Below, in pieces: positions 42,636 to 55,735 of a DNA stretch of 64,000 nt (positions are counted from its first letter, which is position 1; every line of letters starts with the position of its first letter). The position numbers were made by a program, and so were the translations under genes. The notes below the pieces were generated by a model, which worked only from the letters and a program-made list of their open reading frames with translations, was not told where the DNA came from and ran no database searches. Where the stretch lies: the NCBI GenBank assembly GCA_037176725.1, contig JAZBRS010000029.1, positions 126,823,001 to 126,887,000 on the forward strand. Direction: 5' to 3'. Source of the stretch: Posidonia oceanica. Taxonomy: Eukaryota > Streptophyta > Magnoliopsida > Alismatales > Posidoniaceae.

Positions 42636-44780
42636 ATGGCCCAGTCTGTCGGTGGGCTCCACTTTACCGTTGATTCGGAGGGGTTTACCACTTGGGTCCC
42701 TCTGGATTTCACTTCTATTCGCTTTGTGCCCTCTATGACACCAGGATTCGATCCTCAGGCGTCTAGGGCACTCCCTTCTGCTGCGGGTCTTTGGCAAACT
42801 TGCGCCACTCCAGATCCGGTTGTCGAATTTGTCTCGATGACCACCCCTCGTGCTTCGGAGGCACCTTAGACCCCTTCGTCCTTGGGATGTGTCGCTCCCG
42901 ACATCCCTTCTACTGCGGCGACCTTTGCTTTAGGTTCTCAATCTCTTGAGTCTGCCTCCCGGCCTGTTCTACAATTTAGTGTTCCCACTCATGGGTCCCC
43001 TGAAGTGCGGTATCGGCACCTGATGGACCTTGCCCACACACTGCAGGGTATGGCTCTATCAGTTCGACCCTCTTATATTCCTGTTGCTCCCGAGGTTCCT
43101 CTGCGGCCTGCTGTTGCACGCACTGCACTCCCGCCTAGACCATCGTCCGAGCTACACACTGCTCCAGTGATGGGGGCGCGGCATCTGTCTCCTGCTTTTG
43201 CACAACACTATGTACTGCATACAACTCCCTTTCCTGGTGATCAGTCTTTTGGGCTAGTTGGAGCACAGTATCCCACTAGTTCACTACTTGGCATCGTGCC
43301 TGTGCAACAACCGTTGCTCCAACAATCTGCATCACGCACTACACAGCATGTTGTTTACCCATCCCCCTTGCATCAGGTTCAGAACCCAGCATACTTTCCT
43401 GCCTACACTACACGCACGCACGGATACGCCGGCCATCCCGTTGCTCCACCAAGCGACGCTATGGTAGATCCGGAGGAGCACTTAGGTGCGACCCACTCGG
43501 CGTATGTGGTCCCTGCCCCTGTTGCCTCATCTCCTATGGCAGCCAATCCAGACCCCATCAATGACAGGATGGACGTTCTGGAGAAAGCACTACGTCTAGT
43601 GCAGGGCAAGGACCACCAGTCTTACCAGTTTCGCGACCTTTGTCTCTTTCCCGAGGCCGCACTCTCTTCGAAGTTCCGCATCCCGGTCTTCGATAAATAC
43701 AATGGTAAAGGCTGTCCTATTTCGCATCTGAAGGCATACTGCGGGGACCTTGCTCAGCTTCAGGCTGATGAAAGGCTCCTTATCCACCTGTTTCAGAAGA
43801 GTTTGACCGGCCCCGCGCTCAAGTGGTTCACTTCCCTTGACATGGCAGCAGTTCGAACTTGGACCGATCTTTCTCAGGCCTTCCTTGAGCAGTATGCTTT
43901 CAACCTCGACCTGATCCCCAAGAGGGAGGATCTTGTCACCATCTGGCAGAGACCCCAAGAGCCATTCGGGGAGTATGTCGGTCGCTGGTGCTCCTTAGCC
44001 GCCCAGGTCAAAGATAAACCCTCCGAGGAGGATTCTATCAAGATGATCGTTAAAGGGGCACTGCCAGCGATTGGGACTCTGCTTTGCATTCAGCACATCA
44101 CTAGTCATGCATCGCTGATTAGGGCTGGTGTCTACGTGGAAAGCTCACTGCGAAGTGGGCATTTCCCCGCACTTTCTGCATTGGCTAGGCAGGCCAGCAC
44201 CCCCAGCAATCGCCGCAGCAACAACAACAACAGCTCCACTCCTAACCGCTTCGAACAGCTCTCCGAATTATGTGTCGATCTTCCCGAGGAGCCTGCCTAT
44301 GCAGAGAGTCAACTAGACCCTTTTCCGCTAGAGCACGCACCTAATTTTGCACCCACTGAGCACACTGCCACCGTCGAGCCCGTGCATCACGTCGCACCCG
44401 CTCGGCAAGGACTCTATCCAGGGCAAAGACGACCTCGTCGGGCTGAGTGTGATTACACGCCTCTCCCCGAACCACTGAGCGCCATCTTCCCTCAAGTTGA
44501 GTCGCTCTTGAGGCTCCCAGCTGTCCGTCCGTCACCAAATCCCCCTTCGTGGTGGCATGATACGGATCAGTTCTGCAGTTTCCATCGGGCCACCGGGCAC
44601 TCGATGGACAACTGCCTCGCTCTCCAGGATGCCGTTCAACGCCTGATCGACCGCAGGATCATCAGCGTTGGCGAGCAGGAGCCTGCACATACACATACAC
44701 CTGCACTTGCACTTGCACACCTTAGTGTAGCCAATCCTTCCTCCGCCGGAACCTCGGGGGGTTACCCCAATCTTTTCTGA
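42636..44780 (+). CDS. Gag of the inner Tat-type element
   Basis: The frame opens MAQSVGGLHFTVDSEGFTTW, meets one TAG at 42867, and runs open for a further 632 codons from 42882. The N-terminal third is Pro/Ser/Ala-rich. The gag core is about 43670-44160: KFRIPVFDKYNGKGCPISHL, KSLTGPALKWFTSL, TWTDLSQAFLEQYAFNLDLI and PFGEYVGRWCSLAAQVKDKP. A zinc-knuckle-like FCSFHRATGHSMDNC lies at 44571-44615, and the C-terminus is Ala/His-rich. Gag would package the element RNA in cytoplasmic particles. No protease, RT or integrase follows anywhere up to the 3' LTR, so partners must come from other elements. The single stop may be a recent mutation. Confidence 0.85.
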
Positions 44781-45181
44781 ATCCCGCTCTGCTCCGATGG
44801 ATCCTTCTGATCCCATCGGCGCGATCCTCTTCTCCCGTCCTCCCTATCTCGTCCGAGGGACGCTCGAAGATGCAACGGTAGCGTCGACAGCAAGACCAGG
44901 TACAACGTCATCCAGGTAAGTTCTTCTCCAACTTTTGCAGCCAATAGTGGACCCCGCCGACAACATCAGCAACGTAGGAGCGAACCCAGTGCCTCCCTCC
45001 CGAGGTTGCTGACAGGTAAGCCCTCCTAACCTCTCTTTTGTTTTCTGCATTGTCTTTTCTTTTCGTTTTGTTTTGTTTTTGCGGTTTTTCGCCTTGCCTG
45101 AAAATCATAAAAAGTATAAAATCAACAAAACTTATTAAAAAGCATGCATCTCTTCTACTTCTTGCATTCATCACCATCTTC
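44781..45181 (+). other. Post-gag region with strong splice donors
   Basis: Contains CAG|GTAAGT at 44913 and CAG|GTAAGC at 45013, and an acceptor-like TTTTGCAG at 44933-44940. Ogre elements are known to splice within their gag-pol region; whether these sites are used is unknown. Confidence 0.4.
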
Positions 45182-45690
45182 GGGCTGGCAACCCTAACTG
45201 CTCGGTGATAGGTCCGTTAACCTGTCATCCCCGGGCTGGCAACCCTAACTGCTCGGCGATAGGTCCGTTAACCTGTCATCCCCGGGCTAGCAACCCTAAC
45301 TGCTCGGCGATAGGTCCATTAACCTGTCATCCTCGGGCTGGCAACCCTAACTGCTCAGCGATAGGTCCGTTAACCTGTCATCCCCGGACTAGCAACCCTA
45401 ACTGCTCGGCGATAGGTCCGTTAACCTGTCATCCTCGGGCTGGCAACCCTAACTGCTCGACGATAGGTCCGTTAACCTGTCATCCCCGGGCTGGCACCCC
45501 TAACTGCTCGGCGATAGGTCCGTTAACCTATCATTCGGGCTGGCACCCCTAACTGCTCGACGATAGGTCCGTTAACCTATCATTCGGGCTGGCAACCCTA
45601 ACTGCTCAGCGATAGGTCCGTTAACCTATCATTCGGGCTGATATCCCTAACTATTCAGCGATAGGTCCGTCAACCTATCACCTTGCACTG
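45182..45690 (+). repeat. 51-bp tandem repeat, ten copies
   Basis: Unit: GGGCTGGCAACCCTAACTGC, TCGGCGATAGGTCCGTTA, ACCTGTCATCCCC. The length is exactly 17 codons, so an artefactual frame (IGPLTCHPRAGNPNCSA repeats) stays open. Each unit forms a GATAGGT / ACCTATC stem, or ACCTGTC with a G.U pair, with loop CCGTTA. Confidence 0.9.
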
Positions 45691-47149
45691 CACATAGCTA
45701 TCATCTCATGCATTCATGCCATCTTGCACATATCTGTCATCACGCATGTCACCTTCTGCACATACATGTCATTTCATGCATCTTGTAAAGCAAAAGCACC
45801 AAAAAAAAAATATCAAGAAAATCAAAAAACGTAAAAATATTTTCTCGCATTGCTATTGGTTTTCCCTTTTATGTTTTCTTAAACCTGAAAAACCATAAAA
45901 AATACAAAACCAATGCAAAAACCTAAAAACATGCTTGTCCCTTCTCTTCTAAAAAATACAAAACCCATAAACATTTGTATAATCAGAAACCTAGCTATGG
46001 ACAAGCAAGCAGCGCCTAGAGGATGTCAAGCAGCGACAGTCTCAGGCAGGTCTCACCCGAGCAGCGCCATCTCTTGCATGTGGCCACAAAGTGAGACTGA
46101 GAGCAGAATAGAGCATCCCGCTGAGTTTCAGAACACTACAAGCAGGATCCACCTTATCAAGAGAGTCCACCGAACATGGAGAGGACCGAAGCAGAGCGGG
46201 GCATAGCCAGAGGCTGCAAGCACACATTGCAGAGGCTGAGGGTGTACGCGGATCAGCCGAACTCTTAATGCCTCATCAGGGAACGCTACCCCAAGAGGGC
46301 GAAGACATGCATATCCCAAAAGAATAGAGATCATGTGAGCAAAAGAATATGATAACTTGATATGCATGCTGAGCACAAAAGAAAAATGAAGAAAGAAGTT
46401 GAAGAAAGAAGGCGCTCATGAGAGGAGTGATTCGGACGAGCGTCAAAGCCATCTCAGTTATCAACATCAAGCACCACACTGGCAACTGCACAAGACATCA
46501 TATCTGGAGGATCTGGCCCCACCCTCCGAGCGCAGCAGCACGCTCCAACCCCTGTGCAGACAACACTTATTTCCAAGAAGGCTAGATGCAGATCCAATCA
46601 CTCATGAGGGGAAAAGAAACATCATCCTGTGAGCGTCAAAAGCGGTAGTCGGTCCCCGAGGAATTAAGACGGAGGCTGTGAAGCTGCATCCAATGCTTCT
46701 GCTACCTACCTGCAGCCAAAGGCTATTCTCTGCAAAGCCAAAGCCTCATCCTGAGCCAAGAGTGAGAAAGAGAGCCACCGACCACAACTCGGCATGGCGC
46801 TGCTCGAGGATCGAGTCTCCTGAGTCAGGAAGTGCAGAAGCACCCTCTTGGTAGTTGCTTTGAGTCCAAAGCCACCAAAAAATGCATGCTGTAATAACTT
46901 ACCTTCTCTTCGCCCTGTTTTCGAAAATCAGAGCCAAGGATGAGCACTCTTCGCCTGACCTCGCTCAGAGGCTCTGCGTTTTTCAAAGTTTTGCCGCCCA
47001 CCGCGTTGGGTAGGTCCTGGATGAACGGCATGTCCCTCGTTTGTCACCTTGTGATGCTACGAAGCATGCCCGCGCTGAGACCATTGCACACCCACCACGG
47101 GGGGTTTCCTGTTTTCTATGTATTTGTCCGCATCCCTCATTCTTTGCAT
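45691..47149 (+). other. Non-coding spacer of the inner element
   Basis: About 1.45 kb with A-rich tracts (45800-45960) and no recognisable domain on either strand. In an autonomous relative, pol would lie hereabouts. Confidence 0.5.
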
Positions 47150-47560
47150 CTGGGCTGGCACCCCTAACTGCCCGGCGATAGGTTCGTCAACCTATCATCC
47201 ATTCATCTATCCATCATCGCATTTCGGTGCCAGGAGCACTTCGACTGTCCCCTGGCATCATCCTAATACCAGGGGCATCTTTTTTGTTGCCCCTTGGTAT
47301 CCCACTTCCATCTGCATTGGGCTGACATCCCCAACTGTCACGGGAGTGTCTCTGGACCTCTGCCGCACCTTCTGGTTTGGTATCCCGCCCCCTTTCCACC
47401 CTCATTTGGGCTGATAGCCCTAAAATATCCGGTGATGAGTCCGTTAACTCCTCGTTCGGGCTGATAGCCCAAACTATCCGGTGGTGAGTCCGTCAACTCT
47501 TCAAAGGGCCGATACCCCCTAACTATCCGGCGATAAGTCCGTTAACTTATCACCCCTTTC
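47150..47560 (+). repeat. Diverged copies of the 51-bp repeat
   Basis: Four dispersed units (near 47152, 47405, 47458 and 47505). The last keeps the hairpin with a paired change, GATAAGT / ACTTATC with loop CCGTTA. Confidence 0.75.
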
Positions 47561-47607
47561 GTCATAGTTTAATAGCATTGTGTGGCATGGCATCTGCATT
47601 CCATCAT

Positions 47608-48080
47608 TGCACGGGCATGGCGTGCTTAGGATTCGAACCCCTGGCTCGTGTATTGCCTAAGGTATCATCCTCGACACCCGCAAGACTTTCGCAGCTTGCC
47701 GGCTTGGGATGATACTCGCAGTAGTATGCGGCCTTGGGATCGTTTTCCCGGTTCCGTATGCCCGGCGCTCCACTATTTATACACTGCATTCCACTGCATA
47801 ACATTAGCATTTCATTGCATGACATCATATAGCTTCCTTGTGTCCTCTGTAGAGTCAGTCCTAGTACTGCATTCCATCATTGCACGGGCATGGCGTGCTT
47901 AGGATTCGAACCCCTGGCTCGTGTATTGCCTAAAGTATGATCCTCGGCACCTGCAAGACTTTCACAGCTTGCCGGCTTTGGATGATACTCGCAGTATTAT
48001 GCGGCCTTGGGATCGTTTTCCCGGTTCCGTATGCCCGGCGCTCCACTGTTTATACCCTGCATTCCACTGCATAACATTGC
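47608..48080 (+). repeat. 272-bp tandem duplication
   Basis: The segment beginning GGGCATGGCGTGCTTAGG at 47614 recurs at 47886, with similarity for about 200 bp up to ACTGCATAACATT. Each copy carries, on the minus strand, GGTTCGAATCC, identical to a tRNA B-box consensus. Confidence 0.85.
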
Positions 48081-48179
48081 ACCCTTATTGCGCTGCTACT
48101 CCTCTATGGTCCTTACACCAGCTTCCGCATTTCGCTTTCCCGGGCCCGCGCCCGCCACCGCATGCACATCCACAGCATA

Positions 48180-48400
48180 TTTACTTCTCAGCACTTTACT
48201 TTCAGCCATTACTTTCCAGCATCTTTACTTTCCAGCATCTTTACTTTCTAGCACCTTTACATTCAGCCTTTACATTCAGTCTTTACATCCAGCACTTTCT
48301 TTACAGCAACTTTACATCCAACACTTTCCTTACTAGCACTTTACTTCCAGCAATTTCCTTTCAGCACTTTACCTTCAATACTTTACTTTCAACTCTTGCA
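48180..48400 (+). repeat. Short repeats CAGCACTTTAC
   Basis: About 12 imperfect copies of TTTACTTTCCAGCA, 15-18 bp each. Confidence 0.7.
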
Positions 48401-48884
48401 TTGCATTTTCCACCCTCCTGCGTGCATGCACCATCTCGCTTTCCCCCAGAAGAGTACAGCGCAGTAAGCTTTAGCATAAGCATACCATTTGCATTTGCAC
48501 AGCATTCATCTGCATTCATCTGCAATTGCATTCCCTCCTTGCATTGCTTAGGACCCTCCTTGGCATTACATTATCCCTTCCTGCCTTTTCTACCCGCCTG
48601 CTGCCTCGCTTGGAGGCAAGCATTTTCCGTTCCTTGCGACCTCGCGAGTTCCTACTCACTTTCACTTGTCCCAAACGGACGAGGATCTCTGGCCCCCCCG
48701 GATTAGCAGCCAACTTGCCTGAGCGGCAAGCGCACTGGTCCTTCCGGAGCCCCTGTTGCGCAAGCTTGGACGAGCAGCCAACTTGTCGCACTTTCTGCTA
48801 GCACTTTTTGCTTCCCTCTCCTCAGCATCCATCCTCACTGCACATGCATCCGCATTAGCACTAGCACAAGCACACATACTCCAG

Positions 48885-48975
48885 CACAGCATCTCTTCAT
48901 GCATAGCATCAACATCCAACATTATCAGCACCACCAGCATCACCAGCATCATCAGCATCATCATCAGCATCAATA
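48885..48975 (+). repeat. CAGCATCAT simple repeat
   Basis: Trinucleotide-based simple repeat of CAGCATCA units. Confidence 0.75.
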
Positions 48976-49161
48976 CTGACATTTACTAACTTCTGCATTT
49001 GCATGCATTGCACCTGCATTTTGCATTGCGGCAACGGGCTACGATTTTCGGTGCATCCGCCGAATAAGTAGCTCACGCCCATAGCAAACCTCTGCTCTCG
49101 TCGGTCAGATGGGGTGTCTTGTCAACCCTGAGCAGCGGCCTCGCTTCGCTTGACCTTGCTC

Positions 49162-49174
49162 AGGGAGGGGCATC
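49162..49174 (+). other. Polypurine tract of the inner element
   Basis: AGGGAGGGGCATC lies immediately before the LTR start TGTTGACACCCC. Confidence 0.7.
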
Positions 49175-52100
49175 TGTTGACACCCCATCTTGACAGGCTT
49201 GGACCATTTGGGACCTTCTGGTGACTTCTGGATCTAAACCTAGGTCAAAACAACCACCTCTCCCTCTTTCTTACTCTTCAAAACAAGCCTAACTTGACCT
49301 AAGCCTACACCCATTTCCCAAGCCCAAAACCTGCCCAAAAACCATAGGAGAACCCATCAACCCCTACTTAGCAAACCTACCCAAACACTTAGAAATTCTC
49401 AACCCAAAACCATTTCCAAAAACCCTAGAAAACCTAGGTAAAACTACCCTTTTTCTACACCTCAAAACCCTTCCAAAACCTTCTCAAAACTAAACCAGAG
49501 CCCTAGAACCAACACTAGAAACCCTAGGCTACACACTCCCCAATTTTCACCCCATTTCAAAACTTTTAAGCCTTTCTTTTACCTAAATTATCCTTTTCTC
49601 TCTCTTGGATTATTCTTTTCTCTCTCCTCTCTCTCTCCTGATTATCCTCCCTCTTTTCATCCCCTTCTCTCTCTTTTTCTTGCCTGGCTGTGGGCCTCCT
49701 TTGTGCTTCTATCTCTTCTCTATCTTATTTCTATTTTTACCTTATTTTTAGCATTTTCCCTGACTTTTAAAAAATTATTCTCCTCCAACTCATCTCTTTC
49801 CCCTTTATTCTTCCATTTTTCCTTTTCTTTTTCCTTCTCTTTTCCTTTTTCTTTCTTTTGCTAAAATCCATAAAAAACCCTTAAAAATCTCTAAAACTCT
49901 AAAACAAAAGGGAAGCAAACCAGAACCCTAAGAAAAATAATTAAAAATACTAAACAAACAATTAAAAACCTAAACCCAACTAAATTTAGCTAAAATGGAA
50001 AACCAAGGATGCAAGCTAAAAAATGCAAAACAAACCAAAAGAAAATGCTGTAAAATCAAGGAAAAAACTAAAATGCAATCAAAACCAACCAAAAGTGAAA
50101 ACCCTATCAAAATAATCAAAAAGCAAACCCTAAGAAGAAGTAAAACAATTAAAAACACTAAGACAAACAATTAATGAAAAACTTAACAAATCTAAAAGGG
50201 ACAATTTAAAAACTTAACTAAAAAAAAGAGAGAAACAATTAAAGACTTAAAAACACTTAATTAAACAAGAGAAACCTAACTAAAAAACATCAAGAGAACC
50301 TAACAAATAAAAAATCAAAAGTGTAATTTAAAGAAGACCTAAGAAAAATCCTAAAAGACTAAAACTAAAAGCCGAAACTCACTCTAATTAATCTAAAAAT
50401 AAATCTTAAAAAAATCCTAATTAACATCCCAAGTACTTAACAAGAAAAACATAATTAAAAATAACTTAAAAGGCTTAACAAACACTTAATCAAAACGGAA
50501 AACAAATTAAAAACAAAGAAAACCCTTAAAACCCTAATCAAACCCAAAATCCCTCTAAACCACACTAACTAACCAAAAACAGTCATTAAAAAATTTAATC
50601 AACATCCTAACTTACAACACAATCATTCTAATATTTTTACTTATTTTTATTTTATTTTTACCTAATTTATTTCTCCTCTTTTTCTCCTCTCTTTCTCCCT
50701 TCCTTCCTATTCTTTTTCTTTTTTTCTACTGGGCCCAGTCCGGCCCGTTCCCGCCTTCCTTCTTTCTTTTTCTTTTCTCCAGTTCGCGGCCCGGCCCGCA
50801 TTCCTCCTCTTCCTCTTCCTTCTTCTTCCTCAGCTTCTTCAGTAGTCTCCCGCGAGCTACACAGCACACCCTCCTCCTTTCAAATTTCAAGTCTTCTCTC
50901 CCCGTCCAATCCAGTAACAGCTCGCTCCTCATCTCTCGTCTCTCAGCGCCATTTCCGGTAGGCTTTAACTACCTGTCTCCCTCCCCGCTTGTCTCCCTCA
51001 TCTGCAGTGGACGGCGCCGGTGGAATTCGAATTCCACGAGCGCGCGAGCAAGCTGGGAGCAGCAGATAAAAGGCCTCGCCCTCCGCTCCTTCTGTGCCTT
51101 TTTGCCATCCGAGAGAGAGAACTGAGAAGTCCGGAGAGAATTCCCCAAGCAAACTCCTTCTTCTTCCTATGAAATCTGCAGCATTGCCCCTTCCTTTTCT
51201 CCAGCACCAGCCCCCTTCCAGGCCTCCAATTCTCTTCCATTTCTTGACCAAAATCCTTCACCCAACACCCAGCATTCCTCTTCCATTCTTCCACGGCCTT
51301 TCCACCTCAGAACCACCCTCGATTTCACCTGAATTCCACCACATAACCCAACTCCAACCCATCTGAAATTGCCACCACCATAGACCTCCAATTCGTCCCA
51401 AACATTTCCCAGTCACTCGCCTGAACTCCACCTCCCCAAGCCACCCAACCTTTAGCCCAGCAAACCACCACCGTCCTTACTCGCCACCACAACCACCTGC
51501 AGTCCTCTCTGTCCAGAAAACCAACCGACCTGCAATCTCCACCCACAGTCCACCGCAACCCCATTCAACTGCCCAGAAACCTCCACCAGACATCCAGCAA
51601 CCTTCCAGAAGGACCCATCCGGCCTGAGGAGCAGCGGACACCCCCCCGGTCTCCGGCTGCCTCTGTGTACCCAAAATCTGCAAATCCATCCATCGACCTT
51701 CGAAGCTTGCATCCAAGCGTCTGGGAAGCACTGGAGGGCTCCGTGGAGGCGACTCCGATCCTCGCGAGCAGCAGACGGCGCCCGCAGCGGCCAGATGAAC
51801 TCCACCGGCGATCTCTGAAACCACCTGCGTCGGGGGGGCTTCTCAGCCACGGAAGCAGGTAATCTCCTTTTCCTTTCGCCTATTTTTCTTTCCCTCTTGC
51901 TTCTCCAGCCTTTAGAATAGGATTCCCTTCTCTCCTGCGCCGAGTCAACTCCGGTCAGCGTCGTCTTCTCCGGCGAGCATCACAGTGCGTCCCGCCGCTC
52001 CAGTCAGCAGAACGACGCTCCAGCAGCTGCCTCCGGTCTGCACGAGCCTCAAGAGCATGCTCCGGCCTTCGGATCGCAGCGTCGTCGCGTCGATCGCCTG

Positions 52101-55008
52101 GACTGCGCCTTTGAAGCTCTGCAGACCTCCGGTGGCCTCTCCGGCTCGCTCCAGCCAGCGTCGAGCTCCGCCGAATGTCGCCCGAACTCAGTCAGGACCT
52201 GGTGATGCTTTCCCGCCGATCTGCGCAGCCCCAGCACCCCCTGCCGGCGTTCATGGACGCTGGTAGCCTTCTGCTACAGTGTCCATGGCCGTCGGCCATG
52301 CCACTGTTCATTTATTTTCCCATTATCTAAGTTTTTTGCCAAATATTGCATTTTTGCTCTGAGTTCTTGTTATTTTGCGTTCAGGTCCTTTATTTGATTT
52401 AATCTGCTTATTTCTCAGCTGAAACTATATAAAATTGCATGAAATATCTGTGGTTCTCTTTATTTGCATACTGGTCCTTTTACTGTGCTTTCCTTCGGTA
52501 ATAAGTTTGAGTTTGGCCCTCCAGCCTTTCATTATTGCACTTTAATCCTGCAGTTGTTTAATTAGATTTAATGCATTAAGTTTGCCATATAAAATTGCAT
52601 TCTGGGTCCTCTTTGTTTTCAGTATTTGCTATCTGGTCCTCTGTCCTGTAGAACTTAGCTTTTATTTTTCATTTTTGCTTGTTGCATTGCATTTTCCCCC
52701 CTCTGTTTTCTGATTTTTGCATATAGGTCCTTTTCTAATGCACAGTAGTCATTTTAATGCATATTTAGCTTATAAAATTGCATTTTTGACCCTGCATGAT
52801 TTGAAAATTACACATAGGTCCTCTGCATGCTTATAAAAATCATTTAAATGCACATTTTGCTTATGAAATTGCATTTTAGCCCCCACATGTTTGAAAAATT
52901 GCATGTAAATCCCCCATTTGCATTCCCAGACTACTTAGGACCCTATTTTTCTGGAAAAATTGCATTCTGAACCCTAATGTTTTTCAAAATTGCATTCCAA
53001 CCCGCCACATGATTTCAAAGCTTGCCCTGATGCATACCCATCTTGAAAAATTGCATTTTAAACCCTGCCCTTTGCAAAATTGCATACAGACCCTCCTTTT
53101 TTTCAAATTCCTTGCATGAAAGTCCCAAACTTTTCAAAACTTTTGCATTTAGACCCCCATCCTTTCAAAATTGCATTTGAACCCCCAACTTTCTGAAAAA
53201 TCACCCTTAAGTCCTTTCTTGCATTCTGCATGCATTTGCATTCTTGCATTCTTGCATTTGGCATCCTCTGCACACACTCAAGCTTCTTTAGCTCCCATTT
53301 ACATGGGAGGACCTGTCTGCACACCCCTAGGACCTCCTGAACACTTAGATCTATTCTTCTCCCCTGTTCTGGCCCCTCTGCCTTGAAGCTGTGATATCTT
53401 CCAATCCGGCCGTTGGATCTTCTCAAACAAGCTACCCGGACGACCCCGGCGAGGCGCTCTTCAGCATGGCCCAAGCAGATTTCAGATCAGGTTCCAGATT
53501 TCCCAGGTACGTCCTCCTGAACCCCTGCACAGCATTCATTTGCATACCATTTGCATTGCATGCATCGTTTTCGCTTTTTTGTTTCCTCGAACATGTAGAA
53601 TAGGACTTCCTCTTCTTATCTATCAATCCCGTTCCTCTTTTCGCGTATTCCTAAGTGTTTTGTGTTGCGTTTCCCCTAGATTCACCACTTAATGCGACTC
53701 TCTTCCCCCTTTTTCACGATCCGATCGCATTGCGAGCTTTGGGCAGCGTGCGAGACGCATCGTGGGGCGGTTTAATGGGAAACAATCACAAAGCGGTGGT
53801 AATCCCTCCACTTGCTTATTCTCCCCAGTGTAGGTCTTCACACCTACTCTGCGTGGCCTTTAAACATTGTCTATTCTCACACACGCGCTGTTTTGCTTCT
53901 CCTTCCGCTTCTCTTGTTCTTTCTCCTTGCATTTGCATCTGCATGGTTTTACCGAGGTTTCGCTTCGCTTTTGGCACCGTTTTGCGTACCCGCTTTGTCT
54001 TTGACACCGTTTTGCGTGCCCGCCTCGCTTTTGGCACCGTTTTGCGTGCCCGCTTTGTCTTTGGCACTGTTTTGCGTGCCCGCTTTTGTCTTTTGCACCG
54101 TTTTGCGTGCCGCTTTGCTTTCTCACACCATTTTGCGTGCTCGCCTTGTCTTTTGCGCCGTTTTGCGTACCGTTCTCATTTCTTGCTTTGTTTTGCGTGT
54201 TTTACGTCGTTTTCTCTTGCATGTCGCCTGCATTGCTTGGTTTTACCGTCGTTTTGCTTTTCCGCTTGCATTTGCATATAGGGCAGTGATGCTTACTGCC
54301 TGGAGTTCTCACGAGCCCGGTTTCGCCCGGTTCGGAACACAGACAGTGCTGCTGAGCACTTAGACTGCACGTTTACTTTCCTTGCATTGCATTCCACCAC
54401 TTAGAGCACACCTATGAGCATTCATTTAGGCATTCATTGGCATTTAGGCATTCAGATCTGCATTTCCCTACGTATGCGAGCGTAAGCCTAGAAAGACCGA
54501 TTCTCGGGTGTGTCGGGGGTGCCTAACACCTTCCCCGCACGTAACAGGAGTCCTTGCCTAGTCTTTTGGCCCGCAGTGACCATATCGCCCTTATCCTAGG
54601 CATGAGTCATCTCATTTGCATGTATTTGCATTTGTTTTCCTTTGCATTGCTTTGCTTTGCATTTTTTGCTTAGTTTTGCGTGTTAATCCACGCATTTCCC
54701 CGGTTTTCCTTGTCTCCCGATAATAGACACGGTGGCGACTCTGATTTGTCTTATCTTCTGCTTTTCTTACCTTTTCTCCTCTATTTTAAGTGTTTTCGAG
54801 TTGAGCCCTCCTCCTCGGACATCGCCGCTAATAGTAAGCTTGATTCTGATTGGGATTACTACAGTGGCGACTCCGCTGGGGATGCTAGACTCCGGCTTTC
54901 GCCTTCGCTTTCGCTCGCTTGGGATTTGCGTTCTTTGTTTGCATTGGTGCCCTTTGCCTTGCTTTTGCTTGCTTGCCTACCTGTCTGCTTTGCCCAGCGA
55001 AGTCGACA
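49175..55008 (+). repeat. 3' LTR of the inner element, complete
   Basis: 5834 bp from TGTTGACACCCC to GAAGTCGACA. It contains the ~268 bp missing from the 5' copy. A PBS copy is enclosed at 54865-54882 and a fossil PBS at 54733; conserved blocks are at 54283-54370 and 54490-54580. It is followed by GGAAT, which matches the target site GGAAT at 16818 in the outer LTR. Confidence 0.9.
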
Positions 55009-55735
55009 GGAATTTTTGGAACTCACATGCTCTCTTGAGGTTAAAAATCTTAGAGAAGTGAGGTCCTTAAGAATTGAAAGAGAGAAGAGAGATTTTGAAA
55101 GGGGGAGAGTCCTTGAAAAGCTTGAGTGTCCTTTTATCGTTGTTGTTTTCATGTCAACACAGTTTGCACCTTGTGCATAGACAGAAGGGACTCTATTTCA
55201 TTTGTTTCCTTTTCATTTCTGATATCACATGTTTAATTCCGTAGCATAATCAAGCATTTTTATTTTCAAAGTTCATATATTGTTTTAGCTAGGCATACAT
55301 CTCTATTACTTGCAACCAGGGGAATCAAACCCCTTCGGTACGTCTCTCACTACGCTTTCTTTATTTTCTTTTCTATTAATTCTGGATAGGTTACTACACA
55401 TATTGATCCATCTTTATATTGTTTTGTTTCTTTTGCTTTGCTAACGTTTGTCATATAAGGAGGAAGAAAGAAGAAAGAGCTCACCAAGCACGGACACCCT
55501 TGGGCAACACTGGCGTTGTCCCAAGGTAGCTGAACCCGCAACCACATTACATCTCTCCAAGGCGTCTCGAGGGCCGACGAAAGCGAATTGAGAGTGGTGA
55601 TCACATCGATTCCATCACACGTGGAGTGACGGAGTTGGATACAAAAAAGGGGACCCCGAGAAAGAGAAGATAGAGCAAGTAAGAGGGCAAAATAGGCCTC
55701 CTCCCTCTTCCTCCTCCCAAAACCCCATATCCACA
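55009..55735 (+). repeat. Second half of the outer element's 3' LTR
   Basis: Matches 16818-17543 with scattered substitutions and ends CATATCCACA. It shows that the inner element entered the outer 3' LTR at GGAAT. Confidence 0.88.

Noticed and set aside
44905..44940. 25-bp GT-AG 'intron' after gag
   Set aside because: Far below the minimum length of plant introns. The donor may be real, but this acceptor cannot pair with it.
45205..45552. 115-codon frame of 17-residue repeats
   Set aside because: Product of the 51-bp tandem repeat. The conserved feature is the hairpin, not the peptide.
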